Positions 9,313 to 18,422 are shown, numbered from the stretch's first letter. The stretch is DNA of 21,793 bases from Nemertoderma westbladi (GCA_032718475.1 JAUCBJ010007273.1:1-21793); one strand, 5' to 3'. Numbers and translations are program-made. Notes: generated from the letters alone by a model not told the origin.

Positions 9313-9420
9313 GAGGGAGGGAGGGTACCACGTCATTTGGTCCTTTGGGCGTTAGGCCCTGCGTCGATATGTAGATAACGTGCTGGATCATGATCAGCAA
9401 GGTCATGCATGATAAAGAAT

Positions 9421-10436
9421 TTGACTTCAGGGCTCCCACCACTGCGTATTTTAACGCATTGCGCGAGTTCCAAAATTTTGGGTCATTCGACTATTATTGA
9501 GCAAAAAGCATGAAAATTGCGTTACTTTTTTATTTTCCATTTAATAAACGCAATGAAATTTTAAAATCTTGTAAGTTGTAACTGCACTTATAATGGTGGC
9601 AATATAACAAAATTGTATAAATAAAGTTGCACCTGTTCCTTATGAAGGAAACTTTCATTTTGAGATTCACTTTGATTTTCGATCTTTGATTTGGTCCCTC
9701 CCCTCCCCAATTACAAGACGAGGATTGATATTATAATTTTACATTTAAAAACATTAAAATTTCAATAGAACTAAAATATTTCAGTTACTGTACCTTGAAC
9801 AATTTTTAATTCTATTCATTGCCACATCCATTGCCTACGAGCAATTTTGACTGAAATAGACTTGGGGCCATTTTATACACAATGCAGCCCAAAAATACCG
9901 GTTTGTGACCTTTTCGAGCAAAACTGAGTCCAAAACATTTTTAGCCAACATCAACAGCTTTCTGGCCTATTTTGATTTCAGTCAGAATTATTCGAGAAAT
10001 GGTTCGAGAATTATATGAAATTATTTTATATCATCCCTAAGATATGCATACTTTGCTTATACTGCTTATACTGCTGCTTATACTTTGTAATATTATGAAC
10101 TTAGAAGTAGATAAGTATGTCAATTATCCCAACGAAACAGGACGAGACTATTTATTATATATTAATTGTTAGTGAGGCTGAGCCCAACCAAATACAAATA
10201 TTCTTGGTAAAAAGTAGTCAGTCAGCTCAGCATGTAGATGATCATAAAATGATAGCTCTGCTTTAGTCTTTATCATATTTATGATATGAATGAATTTGAT
10301 ACAAACTATGGAAATAATTGTTTTGTATTGCATTGTATTTGCTTATGTTTAAATTTGTTTGAATTTAAAAGAAAATTTATTTTGATGTTTTTTTGTTAAA
10401 TTTACATTAATTGTAAATTTTGTCAACAATTCGTTG
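9421..10436. other. AT-rich intergenic stretch, nothing recognised
   Basis: No open frame of note, no RNA gene and no element recognised. Short inverted words such as ACGCATTGCG (9453) against ACGCAATG (9548) hint at a small decayed hairpin repeat, but the match is too short to define one. Confidence 0.4.
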
Positions 10437-10545
10437 AAATTGAAATCCGGCCACAAAATTTAAATCCGGCCCCAGCCGGAATCGGATTTTTTTCTCAAAA
10501 TCCGGCCGGAGTTCCGGCCCGGCCGGATATCCGGCACACTCCTAC
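10437..10545. repeat. CCGGCC-rich patch with a 14-bp palindrome
   Basis: A GC-rich island in AT-rich surroundings carries at least six copies of CCGGCC or GCCGGA-type words in both orientations. It ends in the perfect palindrome GCCGGATATCCGGC (10522-10535). Such clusters are seen near the ends of some DNA transposons, but no transposase or matching second end was found. Confidence 0.55.
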
Positions 10546-10726
10546 AAAATATGATTACATTTACTAAATAGAATAGAATACCCTCCGCGCAGATGCAAAA
10601 CCATGCTACTTTTGAACGCCCGTATCTCAGGTATTTTTCAATGAATTTCAGATCGTGTTATATTTGGAATCCTTGCACGGCCAGTTTTTTGAACTATATA
10701 GAACTTCTGAATTCTGAAATTCTGAA

Positions 10727-11404
10727 CCGTATAGAACTGCATTTTTAAAACATATGTCATTGTTACTATGGCAACATTGAAGAGTTCTAGAACAAGAGAA
10801 AAGTATTATACACTATTCTAGAACATAAATAAAATGTCAAATATAATATTCTTGAACATATAGCTAGTTTTTTTTTTAATTTTAAAATAGCTAGTAAATT
10901 TAAAAATATATCCAATTTGGTAGATAAATTTTCTAATAAATAAATAATGTAAATAAATAAAATATTTTGTATTACTAGATATTTAAATTTGAAAAATAAC
11001 TAGCTATAAGTTCTAGAACATTATATTATGTGTATTATTTATGCTCTAGAATAGAGCATAATACATACTGTACAGTATAATATTACATAAATAAGATAAA
11101 AAATAATAATGTTCTAAAACATATAGCTAGTTTTTTTAATTTTAAAATAAATAGTAAATTTAACAAATAATAAAATTTGGTACCGGTAGATACATTTTTT
11201 AATAATAATATAAATAATTAAATTTTTTTTATTACTAGCTATTTAAATTCAATAAATTACTAGCTATTTGTTCTTAAACAGTAATTTTTTTATTTCATTT
11301 GTTCTAGAATAGTGTATATTACATATTTTTTGTTCTATAACTCTACACTGTTGCATGCCATGGTAACAATGATTTATGTTATAAAAATGCAGTTCTATAC
11401 GGAA
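10727..11404. repeat. Fold-back (MITE-like) element with terminal inverted repeats over 100 bp
   Basis: The left end CCGTATAGAACTGCATTTTT (10727) is answered on the opposite strand at the right end (11404 backward). Homology continues inward through the TCATTGTTACTATGGCA / TCATTGTTACCATGGCA words and ATACACTATTCTAGAAC on both sides. The interior is A/T-rich and holds an imperfect direct duplication listed separately. There is no coding frame. It resembles a non-autonomous DNA transposon, but no target-site duplication could be identified. Confidence 0.75.
10850..11280. repeat. Imperfect direct duplication inside the fold-back element
   Basis: 10855-11015 and 11113-11275 share ACATATAGCTAGTTTTTTT, TTTTAAAATA, AGTAAATTTAA, ATTTGGTA, then ATTACTAG(A/C)TATTTAAATT and AACTAGCTAT/TACTAGCTAT. 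Each copy is itself partly self-complementary (TAGCTAGTA against TACTAGCTA). This suggests growth by tandem duplication. Confidence 0.65.
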
Positions 11405-11599
11405 CTGTTGCCATTTTTTTGACAATACGAACAAAAGGCTACATATGTACAGTATAGGTAGAAGAATAACTGTGGCGGGACTGGTGCAAGCAATATCGCA
11501 GGAAAAGCTTTTTTTAAACGCTTGTAGCTAAAGATTGAGAGCAAAAAAAAACATATAGCTCAACCAGTTAAGTGGTCGGTATAAAATTTTTGGTGGGAC
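11405..11599. other. Spacer with a tRNA-like A-box candidate
   Basis: No gene. TAGCTCAACCAG at 11556-11567 fits the RNA polymerase III A-box pattern TRGCNNARYNGG with one mismatch. It is followed by TTAAGTGGTCGGT, like the D-arm of a tRNA-derived SINE. A B-box is not seen: the place where it would fall is taken by the poly-G run. Confidence 0.3.
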
Positions 11600-11661
11600 G
11601 GGGGGGGGGGGGGGGGTGCCCTTGTCATTGAATTACGACACTATATTCCTGGGCATGTTGT
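11600..11661 (+). repeat. Poly-G repeat, copy p
   Basis: A run of 17 G (11600-11616) is followed by TGCCCTTGTCATTGAATTACGACACTATATTCCTGGGCATG. The same layout (G run, TCATTGA, TTACGACACTATA) recurs inverted at 12932-12980 and 17240-17300, and without the G run at 13080-13110. Confidence 0.75.
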
Positions 11662-11824
11662 ACTGTATACTGTAGTACTGTCCTGAAGATTGATTACCAT
11701 TGCACCTGGAACAATATAACAATTTATTTAATATGATATAAAGCTGAACATTAATTACTACAGAAGTAACTCACAACGGATCTGTTTATTATAAATTTGA
11801 TATATTGATCGTTGATCTCGCGAA

Positions 11825-11841
11825 TATATAACAGTATAAAG
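11825..11841 (+). promoter_or_regulatory. Possible TATA box for the IAP gene
   Basis: TATATAA at 11825-11831 and GTATAAAG at 11834-11841 lie about 100 bp ahead of the IAP start codon, a plausible core promoter distance with a short 5' UTR. Surrounding A/T richness makes this weak. Confidence 0.25.
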
Positions 11842-11886
11842 AAGATCAAACTACAGTACATTACAAACAACTATACTTAAGTGCTG

Positions 11887-11934
11887 ATGAGTAGTCACGG
11901 TAATTATCGTAAACACATGTTCCACATGCTATAA
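11887..11934 (+). other. Upstream ORF (15 codons) ending two bases before the IAP start
   Basis: ATG at 11887 opens a 15-codon frame with two further internal ATGs. It stops at TAA 11932-11934, leaving only CA before the IAP ATG at 11937. It is in a different frame from the IAP. If the transcript starts upstream of 11887, scanning ribosomes would meet three ATGs before the main one, which would damp translation. Confidence 0.35.
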
Positions 11935-11936
11935 CA

Positions 11937-14900
11937 ATGAATATCGAAGATCGATTCTCTACTTTTTTTAACTGGCCGAAAAACGCGCCGATTACCGGCT
12001 ATGAACTCGCCTGTGCTGGATTCTATTACCTCGGCTGGGGAACAGCGGTTGCTTGTTTCTCTTGCGATTGTCGATTGGATCGCTGGAACTTTGGCGATTC
12101 TGCCATTGCTAGACACAGACAAAGAGCGAATTTTTGTGCCTTTCTCCACATTGAGAAAGAACCCAACAACGTTCATTTGCAAGGGCAATGGAAGCAATTA
12201 CAACAGGACCAAGAAACGGGTGCAGGTGCAAGGGCCTTCCAACAGGGCGAAGATGCATTTGGACAGAGTGTAACAGTGCCTGGAGTGGATGAGGCAGAGG
12301 AATATTTGAAGTTCGCAAGGATTTCCCAACAGCTTGCAGTGCAGTACCCAGAGAATGCAGAGAGCTATAAAATTGCTGCAGAGCAATACCTAGCAGCGGC
12401 GCGGACCTACCCGACCTTCAAACTGGGAAGGGATGTAGATGTCAACCAACATCGTGGAGGTAAGTTCCTCCCTCTTGAAGGAACACACCAAGCAGCTGGA
12501 AGTACCTCACACGGAACAGCCAAAATCCAAACATACTTCCCGAGTATTCCGGAAAGCAACCCGACATCCCCATCTGTGGAACCCAATCAGTCCACTCGAA
12601 GCCAGTGGCCAATGGCTAAGTACATTGGGTTCGACTCAAAGGAGTCCCGATTGGCCACCTTCCGAGGTTGGCCATCCAGCTGCCCGGTGAGCTCGGACAG
12701 TCTCGCGGATGCCGGGTTCTTCTACTCTGGGGTAGACGACCAAGTAACATGTTTCCATTGCGGTTGGAGGTTGAATGGCTGGACAGACTCCGACGATCCA
12801 TGGGTGGAACATGAGAAGTGAGTGATATGAGGTTAGGTAGGAGTTGCTGAAACTTTTCAGTTTTTGTTGCATCTATTTTTACTGTACATTTACCTACTGT
12901 CAGCATTCACCATGTCCTGAAGTACTGTATAGTGTCGTAATTCACTAATACGCCCCACGCACCCCCCCCCCCCCCCCCCCTCAAATTTTTGTACAAATCT
13001 TGATGAGATTGCATGCAATTTTAAACAGAGATAGTTTCACCTCCCTCCTACTGTACCTAGTGGATGAGCCAGAATATTTATTGAATTACGACACTGTATA
13101 TTCCAGGGGTGTTGTCGTGTTTCGACAACTGATAGTAGCGTTAGAGCCACGTTTCGGCAACATGGTAACAAGGTTGCGTTTCGGTAACTGAGTGATGCAT
13201 TTCGGCATCTGTTAACACGATGCGCTTATACAAACTGATAGATGCGTTTGGGCAACTGATAAATGCGTTTCGACAACTACAGTAGTAAACAAAGGCCAAC
13301 TAGGCGCATCACCTAGTTGTCACCATCGCATTGTATCAACATAGGGCAGAGCAAATCAGTATTATTTATTACCTTTGCCTCATTACGTTTTCATTTCAAC
13401 GTTTACATTCTCATTCTACATTAGTTTTCTCACGCCTACTCAAACACTACTGACTATTACCGGAGGCATACTGCTACTGTACACAAAACCAACAATATAC
13501 GAATATTGTTATTATGTCCGATCCATAAAATCCGAGTTAGGGCTACAAATACTGTACAGTACTACTGTACACTTGTCGTGGAAGTCTATATCCCCTTGTA
13601 AGCGTAACCATTGTACTGGTAAACCTGAGTGAGCATCATTAGGCCCCTTGAACAAGCAACAAAATTGATGTTAGGTTTTGTTTCAGTTTCTTTTTTTAAG
13701 GCAGTAATCTATTCAACAAAATATTTAAAAAAAAATCATTCAAAAAATTTAAAATAATTACCAATTCAACAAAATAGTAACTGAAATGAATTATTACTGA
13801 AGTTGTAGCTGGAAACCCCGCCCAGCAAGGTGCGCTTCGCTTTGTACTGTATTAGAAAAACTCCCTTGGAAATTGTAAACGGAATTTGTGTTTCAGACAG
13901 ACAAACTCCAGTTCCAAACGTAGGCCTATCCTACACATCCACAACTTCAGCTGCGGTATATTTAAAATTAACTAACTAACTCAAACAGTTAACAACTCTG
14001 CCATCAAAAACTATAACTAACTTAAACTTGTCATCATTTATGATTTAATTACAGTACATGATGAGTGCAGTCACAGTTACATTACATACGAGGGTATTTG
14101 ACCTACTGTACTGTAGTTGCCGAAACGCGACTTCAGTTCGCCGAAATGCAACTTATCTACGTGTTGCCGAAATGCAACTAAGAGTTGCCGAAACACAACA
14201 ATAGCCGTTGGTGAAACGTAATTGTTCAGTTGCCGGAACGCGAATTTGAGTTGCCGAAACGCGACAGAACCAATTCAGGACATTGTGTAGGCCTACTTCG
14301 ATAGGGCTGAAATCGCATACTGTATGCAGTTCCTTACAAAACCAAACTACACTACAACGTGGAGGGATCATCAGAGATGATTCTCCCACACCGGGTTTAT
14401 TCGTAACATATTGTTGTTATTTTATTGACAATATGAACAAATTGGAACAAATTAACCCTATCTACCCTGGGCTTTTTAGATCTTTCCACAGCCCTGGGGG
14501 GGGGGGGGGGGGGGGGGGGGGAATTCGGCCCAGACCTGATTACTCGGCCATTTATTATTGAAATTCACTGAAATTTCGTAACAATATATCGAGTATATTT
14601 TAACACATTCTCAAAAAAAATCGGAATTTTTTTTCGGAGTGCCACAAATATGAAAAATAGTGGTTTTGTGCAATAAAAATATCTAATCGCGGATAATGTG
14701 ACATATGTAGGCTACCTGATTTCAAGTTTTACGTGTATATTGGTGGTGGCGCATTCAATGGTAATTAAATTTAGTTGATCGAAGTAATGCAACTACCATT
14801 TGTCGTGCAGGCTCCAAAAGTGGGGGCAACACGACATTTTCATAACTTATGTTTTTGAAATACTGTATTCATTGCATTATCTATATTCCCGCGATGTGAC

Positions 14901-16320
14901 GCGATCCTGGTTGGCGAAGGATCACAATCAGTAATTGGTTACAGAGCAACTGGGCAAAGGTAAAACACCGTCCGACATCCTACATGATTAGTATACTGTC
15001 AACTGAACTAATGGCAACGGGTATAATCACCCTCAGTCGAACAGAGTTGGTATGCCAATGACTCCGCTGGTGCTGGTGAAATTAATAACGTCCTCAAATG
15101 GTATGAGAAGCTTCTCCGCTGCGGCCCACCAGTTGGATACAAACCGGAACACTCCAAATGCTACTTCGTTGTTGCACCACAGTTTATTGATGAGGCTCGG
15201 AGAATTTTCACAAACCATCCTGCTGTGAAGATCATATCAGGCCACCATTACCTTGGGGTGTGCCTGCCTGGGCGATGACAGTGGGAGACAACAGTTTGTT
15301 AGGGGCGAAGGTGACAGCCTGGGTCGATGCTGTCGAATATTCATCCAATCGAACAAGTGTCTAAACAAACCGAACAAATCCATTCTAATTTCCTGAGGGT
15401 CATAATAACTCCAGGGAAAAGGACTCCTTACCAGCAATACCTGCATGGCGTATCTAGTGTCATCTTGAGTAATTACATACACCAAAAACCCTTACATTTT
15501 GCTCTGAGGCACTTTTTTAAAGAGTACAGTAAAGTCCCATGCCTCTTTATTAAGCAAAGGGACGCACGTCATTTATACAGTGTGCAGTGAAATCTCGCGA
15601 CTTAACGGTTGTTAAATTTCGCAAATCAAACTATATCGACTGATATCGATTATTATACCAATTTCATCCTAATTATTATGTCCATATTTTTTTTATAGGT
15701 GGTTCCCCAACTGTTCCTACGTTATTAAATGTAAGGGAAACGAATTTGTATCTGCGCCACGACCAGAGCCTCTAGTCACTCCGCCACCACAACCAAATAA
15801 CTTCGTCAATGAAATGACTACGGTAAAGGCAGACAATATCATATCTACTGTGGTTTCTATGGGGTTCCCTGGTGAGGTAGTGTCATCAGTATTCGCTAGA
15901 ATGGTGCAGGGGCCAAGGGACTCATTACCAAGTGTTACAGCACTACTGGACATGGTGCGGATTGCATTAGAAAATCCCAACCCTTTGGGGATTACTCAGC
16001 CCAAGGATGAGCCGTCGTCGTCTAGGGAATGCGGAGAACCGCGCCATCCGCTACCCACCAGGAGGCGGTTATTCCAGTTTCCAAACCAAGAGAGCAGAGA
16101 TCTATGGATGTCCAGGACCCAGACCTCTGAGAGCTTGGTTGCCACCGACATAGAGAAGTTGAGAGACAGGCATCTTTGTAACATTTGTATGGAAGCTGAT
16201 GCTAAAGTGGTTTTTCTACCCTGTGATCATCTTGTTTGCTGCGATAATTGCGCGACCAGTGTAAATGAGTGTCCAAAATGCAGAGCGTCTATAAAGAGGA
16301 GAGTGGATATCTATCTATAA
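11937..16320 (+). CDS. IAP: Inhibitor-of-apoptosis protein, BIR-BIR-UBA-RING (join 11937..12817, 15699..16320)
   Basis: Two exons join to a 500-residue protein. BIR1 (about 6-70) has zinc ligands C40, C43, H60 and C67 with exact C-x2-C-x16-H-x6-C spacing. A helical Ala/Glu/Tyr-rich linker follows. BIR2 (238-303) has C272, C275, H292 and C299. A UBA-like domain (about 338-385) carries MGF at 348-350. The C-terminal C3HC4 RING uses C454, C457, C469, H471, C475, C478, C485 and C488. In IAPs the BIRs bind caspases or IBM peptides, UBA binds ubiquitin and RING is the E3 ligase, in the cytoplasm. BIR2 keeps L279, W282 and W295 at IBM-groove positions known from XIAP BIR3; BIR1 has Arg where W295 would be. 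The donor GTGAGT follows 12817 and the acceptor TTTTATAG precedes 15699, splitting the codon of K294. The start has A at -3. The domain set matches XIAP/BIRC2/3 relatives with one BIR fewer and no CARD. Confidence 0.93.
12932..12980 (-). repeat. Poly-G repeat, copy q (inverted)
   Basis: On the minus strand a run of 19 G (plus-strand C 12962-12980) is followed by TGCGTGGGGCGTATTAGTGAATTACGACACTATA. It is the opposite orientation to copy p, and the two bracket IAP exon 1. Confidence 0.7.
13080..13110 (+). repeat. AATTACGACACT repeat, copy r (no G run)
   Basis: ATTGAATTACGACACTGTATATTCCAGGGG matches the non-G part of copies p and s in plus orientation. It leads directly into the first minisatellite array. 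Confidence 0.65.
13111..13287 (+). repeat. Minisatellite array, forward (TGCGTTTCGGCAACTGA-like)
   Basis: Six to seven imperfect units of about 22-33 bp are built around GCGTTTCG(G/A)CAACTGATA, for example at 13117, 13150, 13172, 13195, 13244 and 13265. The array ends CAACTACAGTAG. The same motif is present in inverted orientation at 14112-14272. Confidence 0.75.
14112..14272 (-). repeat. Minisatellite array, inverted partner
   Basis: About seven units are built around AGTTGCCGAAACGCGAC or AGTTGCCGAAATGCAAC, the reverse complement of the array at 13111-13287. It begins CTGTAGTTGCCG, the complement of the other array's end. The arrays therefore face each other as a pair about 0.83 kb apart. 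Confidence 0.75.
14496..14521. repeat. Poly-G run, 26 bases
   Basis: Twenty-six consecutive G inside the IAP intron. The flanks (CACAGCCCT before, AATTCGGCCC after) do not match the TTACGACACTATA repeat family. Confidence 0.9.
15033..15350 (+). pseudogene. Reverse-transcriptase fragment, dead
   Basis: A plus-strand frame reads QSWYANDSAGAGE, then GPPVGYKPEHSK, VVAPQFIDEAR and GHHYLG, and stops at TGA 15276. After a frameshift it continues with KVTAWVDAVEYSS. This is the palm region of a reverse transcriptase of the kind with WYADD-SA and GY-P-P-SK motifs. The catalytic YADD reads YAND, so one of the two metal-binding Asp residues is lost. Only about 100 residues remain, within the IAP intron and in its sense orientation. 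The element class is not settled. Confidence 0.65.
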
Positions 16321-16343
16321 GTCTTAACGGTCACTTAGTGCCA

Positions 16344-16349
16344 AATAAA
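16344..16349 (+). terminator. IAP polyadenylation signal AATAAA
   Basis: AATAAA lies 23 bases after the IAP stop codon. A G/T-rich tract (GTTGGTTGGTT) follows at 16372-16382, the usual spacing for a downstream element. The 3' UTR would be very short. Confidence 0.65.
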
Positions 16350-16452
16350 CGATTCCTATCAGAGCAATATAGTTGGTTGGTTATTCTATGATTCGGTTAT
16401 TCTAGTACCGGTAACCATCCTGGGGAGCAACTAGAAACTGTCTATATCTTGC

Positions 16453-17125
16453 GGTGGCCCACAATAGCCATCGTTTCACGACAAAAACTTACTACTCATC
16501 TATGGGAAGTATTTGTCGTGAACTTCTGCCGTGGGAATTGACGACAAAATTCAATCTGCTGTGAACTTCTGCCGTGAAAATTGACGGCCAATGGAAACTG
16601 TCGTGAAAATTGACGTCAAATTCCTATTGGCTGAAACATTATTTTGTGTCGTAGGCCTACTTCGTAAAGCTATACCTTTCTGTCTGCTTCACCGGGGTCA
16701 CTGCATAGCAGGGCCGGGCCGGGGGTCCCGCCAGTTTGATTATACATTGAAATAATAAATAGCTGTCTGTCTGACTGTCTGTCTGTTTGTTTATTTGTCT
16801 GTCTGTCTGTCTGTCTGCCTGTATGTCTGTCTGTCTGTAAATTTTTCCGGCAGAAGTTTAAGGCAGATTGAATTTGCCGTCATTTTCACGAGATAAGTTC
16901 ACGGTAGATTGAATTTTCCGCTAATTTTCTCGGCAGAAAGTCATAGCAGATTGAATTTGCTGTCAGATGTCTTTTCAGAAGTTCACGGCCGATTGAATTA
17001 TCGATAAATTTGAATTTCCACGGCAGAGTTTCACGGCAGTTAGAGATACTTCCCATAGATCAGTAGATGAGTATTGAGTTTTTATTGTGAAAACTACAGT
17101 ACTGTATGATCGTTTTGGGCCACTG
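16453..17125. mobile_element. Fold-back element with a CTGT microsatellite at its centre
   Basis: The left end GGTGGCCCA (16454) is answered by TGGGCCACTG (17116-17125). Both arms then share ACAAAAACT/ATAAAAACT, TACTCATCTA and ATCTATGGGAAGTAT in inverted orientation. Further inward come repeated GTGAACTTCTGCCGTG / CACGGCAGA and GATTGAATTTGCCGTCA words. The centre holds a CTGT tetranucleotide run. There is no coding frame. It looks like a non-autonomous DNA transposon; no clear target-site duplication was found. Confidence 0.7.
16763..16838. repeat. (CTGT)n microsatellite
   Basis: About 76 bp of CTGT repeats with a few interruptions (CTGA, TTGT, TTAT, CCTGTATG). It lies between the arms of the fold-back element. 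Confidence 0.92.
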
Positions 17126-17239
17126 TACCGGTAATAGCCAAATAGGGGTACTTTTACAAAAATTAAGAATGCATATAGAACCCATGAAAAATGAATCTTA
17201 ACCTCCTATTGTTTTTGCTTAATTCCTAGAATAGGCCAA

Positions 17240-17300
17240 TACACCATGCCCCGGAATATAGTGTCGTAAGTCAATGACACGACCAACCCCCCCCCCCCCC
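17240..17300 (-). repeat. Poly-G repeat, copy s (inverted)
   Basis: On the minus strand 14 G are followed by TTGGTCGTGTCATTGACTTACGACACTATATTCCGGGGCATG. This is the closest relative of copy p (11600-11661) but in opposite orientation. Confidence 0.75.
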
Positions 17301-17433
17301 AAATTGTTCTACAACTAAAATTACCGACAAAGCAAGAAACACCTGCTGTCAGATCCGCAGAGCGTTCGGCCACCGTGACGCTACCTTCCAATGGGGGTTA
17401 TACTGTACGTAGGCCAGGTCTATAATTGATTTA

Positions 17434-17924
17434 ATATGGTGCCCTCGCCCCTAATCTCGATAAGGATATAGACATTCTGGAACGTTCCCAGCGATCTTTC
17501 ATCCGTTAACTTCCGGTACAGTATGTTTGGTCTCAGCTATGCCGACAGATTAGCAAGGTTCGATGCTAAGCCCCTGGAATATCGCAGAATATTCAATGAC
17601 TTAGTCGAAATGTTCAAACTAATAAACGGTCTGAGTCCCCTCAGTGCTAATAATATTTTTCGGCTTATTGTAACGCGATCAACCAGAGGAAATGGGTGGA
17701 AGATATTCCTTCCACGATCAACAAATTTTATATTCCAAAATCATTTCGCGGTTCGGTTAGTATCTGTCTGGAAAAGTCTCCCATCCAATGTAGTTCTATG
17801 CACAACTGTGTCATCATTTGAAACCCGCCTCGGTAATGTGGATCTTCTACCTTTACTGCAAGGTCTCCTGGAAGAACACAATGGACGTTGTTTATATCGT
17901 GGGGCGGGTGGTAAAACGTCCTAA
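17434..17924 (+). pseudogene. C-terminal end of a non-LTR retrotransposon ORF2 (CR1/Jockey-like)
   Basis: From 17434 one frame gives NLDKDIDILERSQRSFIR, ends at TAA 17507-17509, and continues in another frame from about 17520. That second frame has FGLSYADRLARFD, PLEYRRIFNDLVEMFKLING, FLPRSTNFIFQNHF and VSVWKSLPSNVV with SSFETRL. This succession (LE--QR, L-Y--RL, LEYRR--D----FK--NG, F-NR----WN-LP, SFK--L) is the tail of CR1/L2/Jockey-type reverse transcriptases after the palm and thumb. The upstream polymerase domain is absent, as expected for a 5'-truncated dead copy. The last 20 or so residues to 17924 do not look conserved. Confidence 0.75.
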
Positions 17925-18420
17925 GTCTAAAAATGTAGTTTGGAGAAAACACGTTTTTTGTTGACTATTTCAACAAAACTGCAAATTTATTCTGTTTTAT
18001 TTCATTTTCTAACATAAAAAAGGGTGTTAGATCGTTTTCTGATACCAGAAATATAGATACGTAGCCTTCTGGTAGGGTTTTTTGACAAATTTGCAACATA
18101 GGACGTTTTACCAATTTCAATTTTAATGCGACATAGGATATTTTACAAACTTATTACTACGTTACTATTGCTTACTTATTACTCTATTCTCTATTAACCG
18201 GTACAGGTTATGTACCGATACTATATGATGAATGCCTCCATAATAATTTCGGTTCTTGTTTAAAATCAAGAATAAATTTAATCAAAAGTTATAAGGAATT
18301 GTTCTGTACTAATCGTGTCTAAGTCCGGTCTATCTACTGCTACTGTAGTAGGATGTATAGCAATTTTAATTTTCTAATGTACTGGTGTCTCAGGCGAAAA
18401 TGCCCCCCAGGCGAGATTGC
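17925..18420. other. AT-rich spacer with AAAACGTCCTA words
   Basis: No gene. GTAAAACGTCCTAAGT at 17911 and its inverted form ACATAGGACGTTTTAC at 18096, with a weaker ACATAGGATATTTTAC at about 18131, are the only structure seen. They relate to the end at 19741-19754. Confidence 0.45.
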
Positions 18421-18422
18421 TC

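Larger units (their letters stand above)
8485..9420. other. Non-coding stretch downstream of the integrase fossil
   Basis: No coding frame is supported. It contains an interrupted poly-C run (8549-8572) and a 30-bp two-copy repeat at 9253-9307. It may include the 3' untranslated end and LTR of the integrase element. However, no sequence here matches a region upstream of 7220, so no LTR can be assigned. Confidence 0.4.
12818..15698 (+). other. IAP intron (phase 2, 2.9 kb), rich in repeats
   Basis: The intron starts GTGAGT and ends in a T-rich tract and ATAG. It interrupts BIR2 between the zinc ligands H292 (exon 1) and C299 (exon 2). If retained, translation stops at TGA 12819-12821, directly at the donor, giving a 294-residue product without UBA or RING. 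It holds poly-C and poly-G runs, two mutually inverted minisatellite arrays, and a dead reverse-transcriptase fragment. The stretches 13290-14100 and 14522-15030 show nothing recognisable. Confidence 0.88.

Noticed and set aside
12810-12821. IAP exon 1 as a complete 294-residue protein
   Set aside because: The TGA is part of a perfect GTGAGT donor, and exon 2 supplies the missing BIR2 cysteine in the correct frame, so a spliced gene fits far better.
12001-12906. Other-frame ORFs overlapping IAP exon 1
   Set aside because: The BIR motifs with exact zinc spacing are in one frame only; the others are shadows.
13000-13191. Plus-strand 63-codon frame in the IAP intron
   Set aside because: It lies over a dispersed repeat and minisatellite units and has no recognisable motif.
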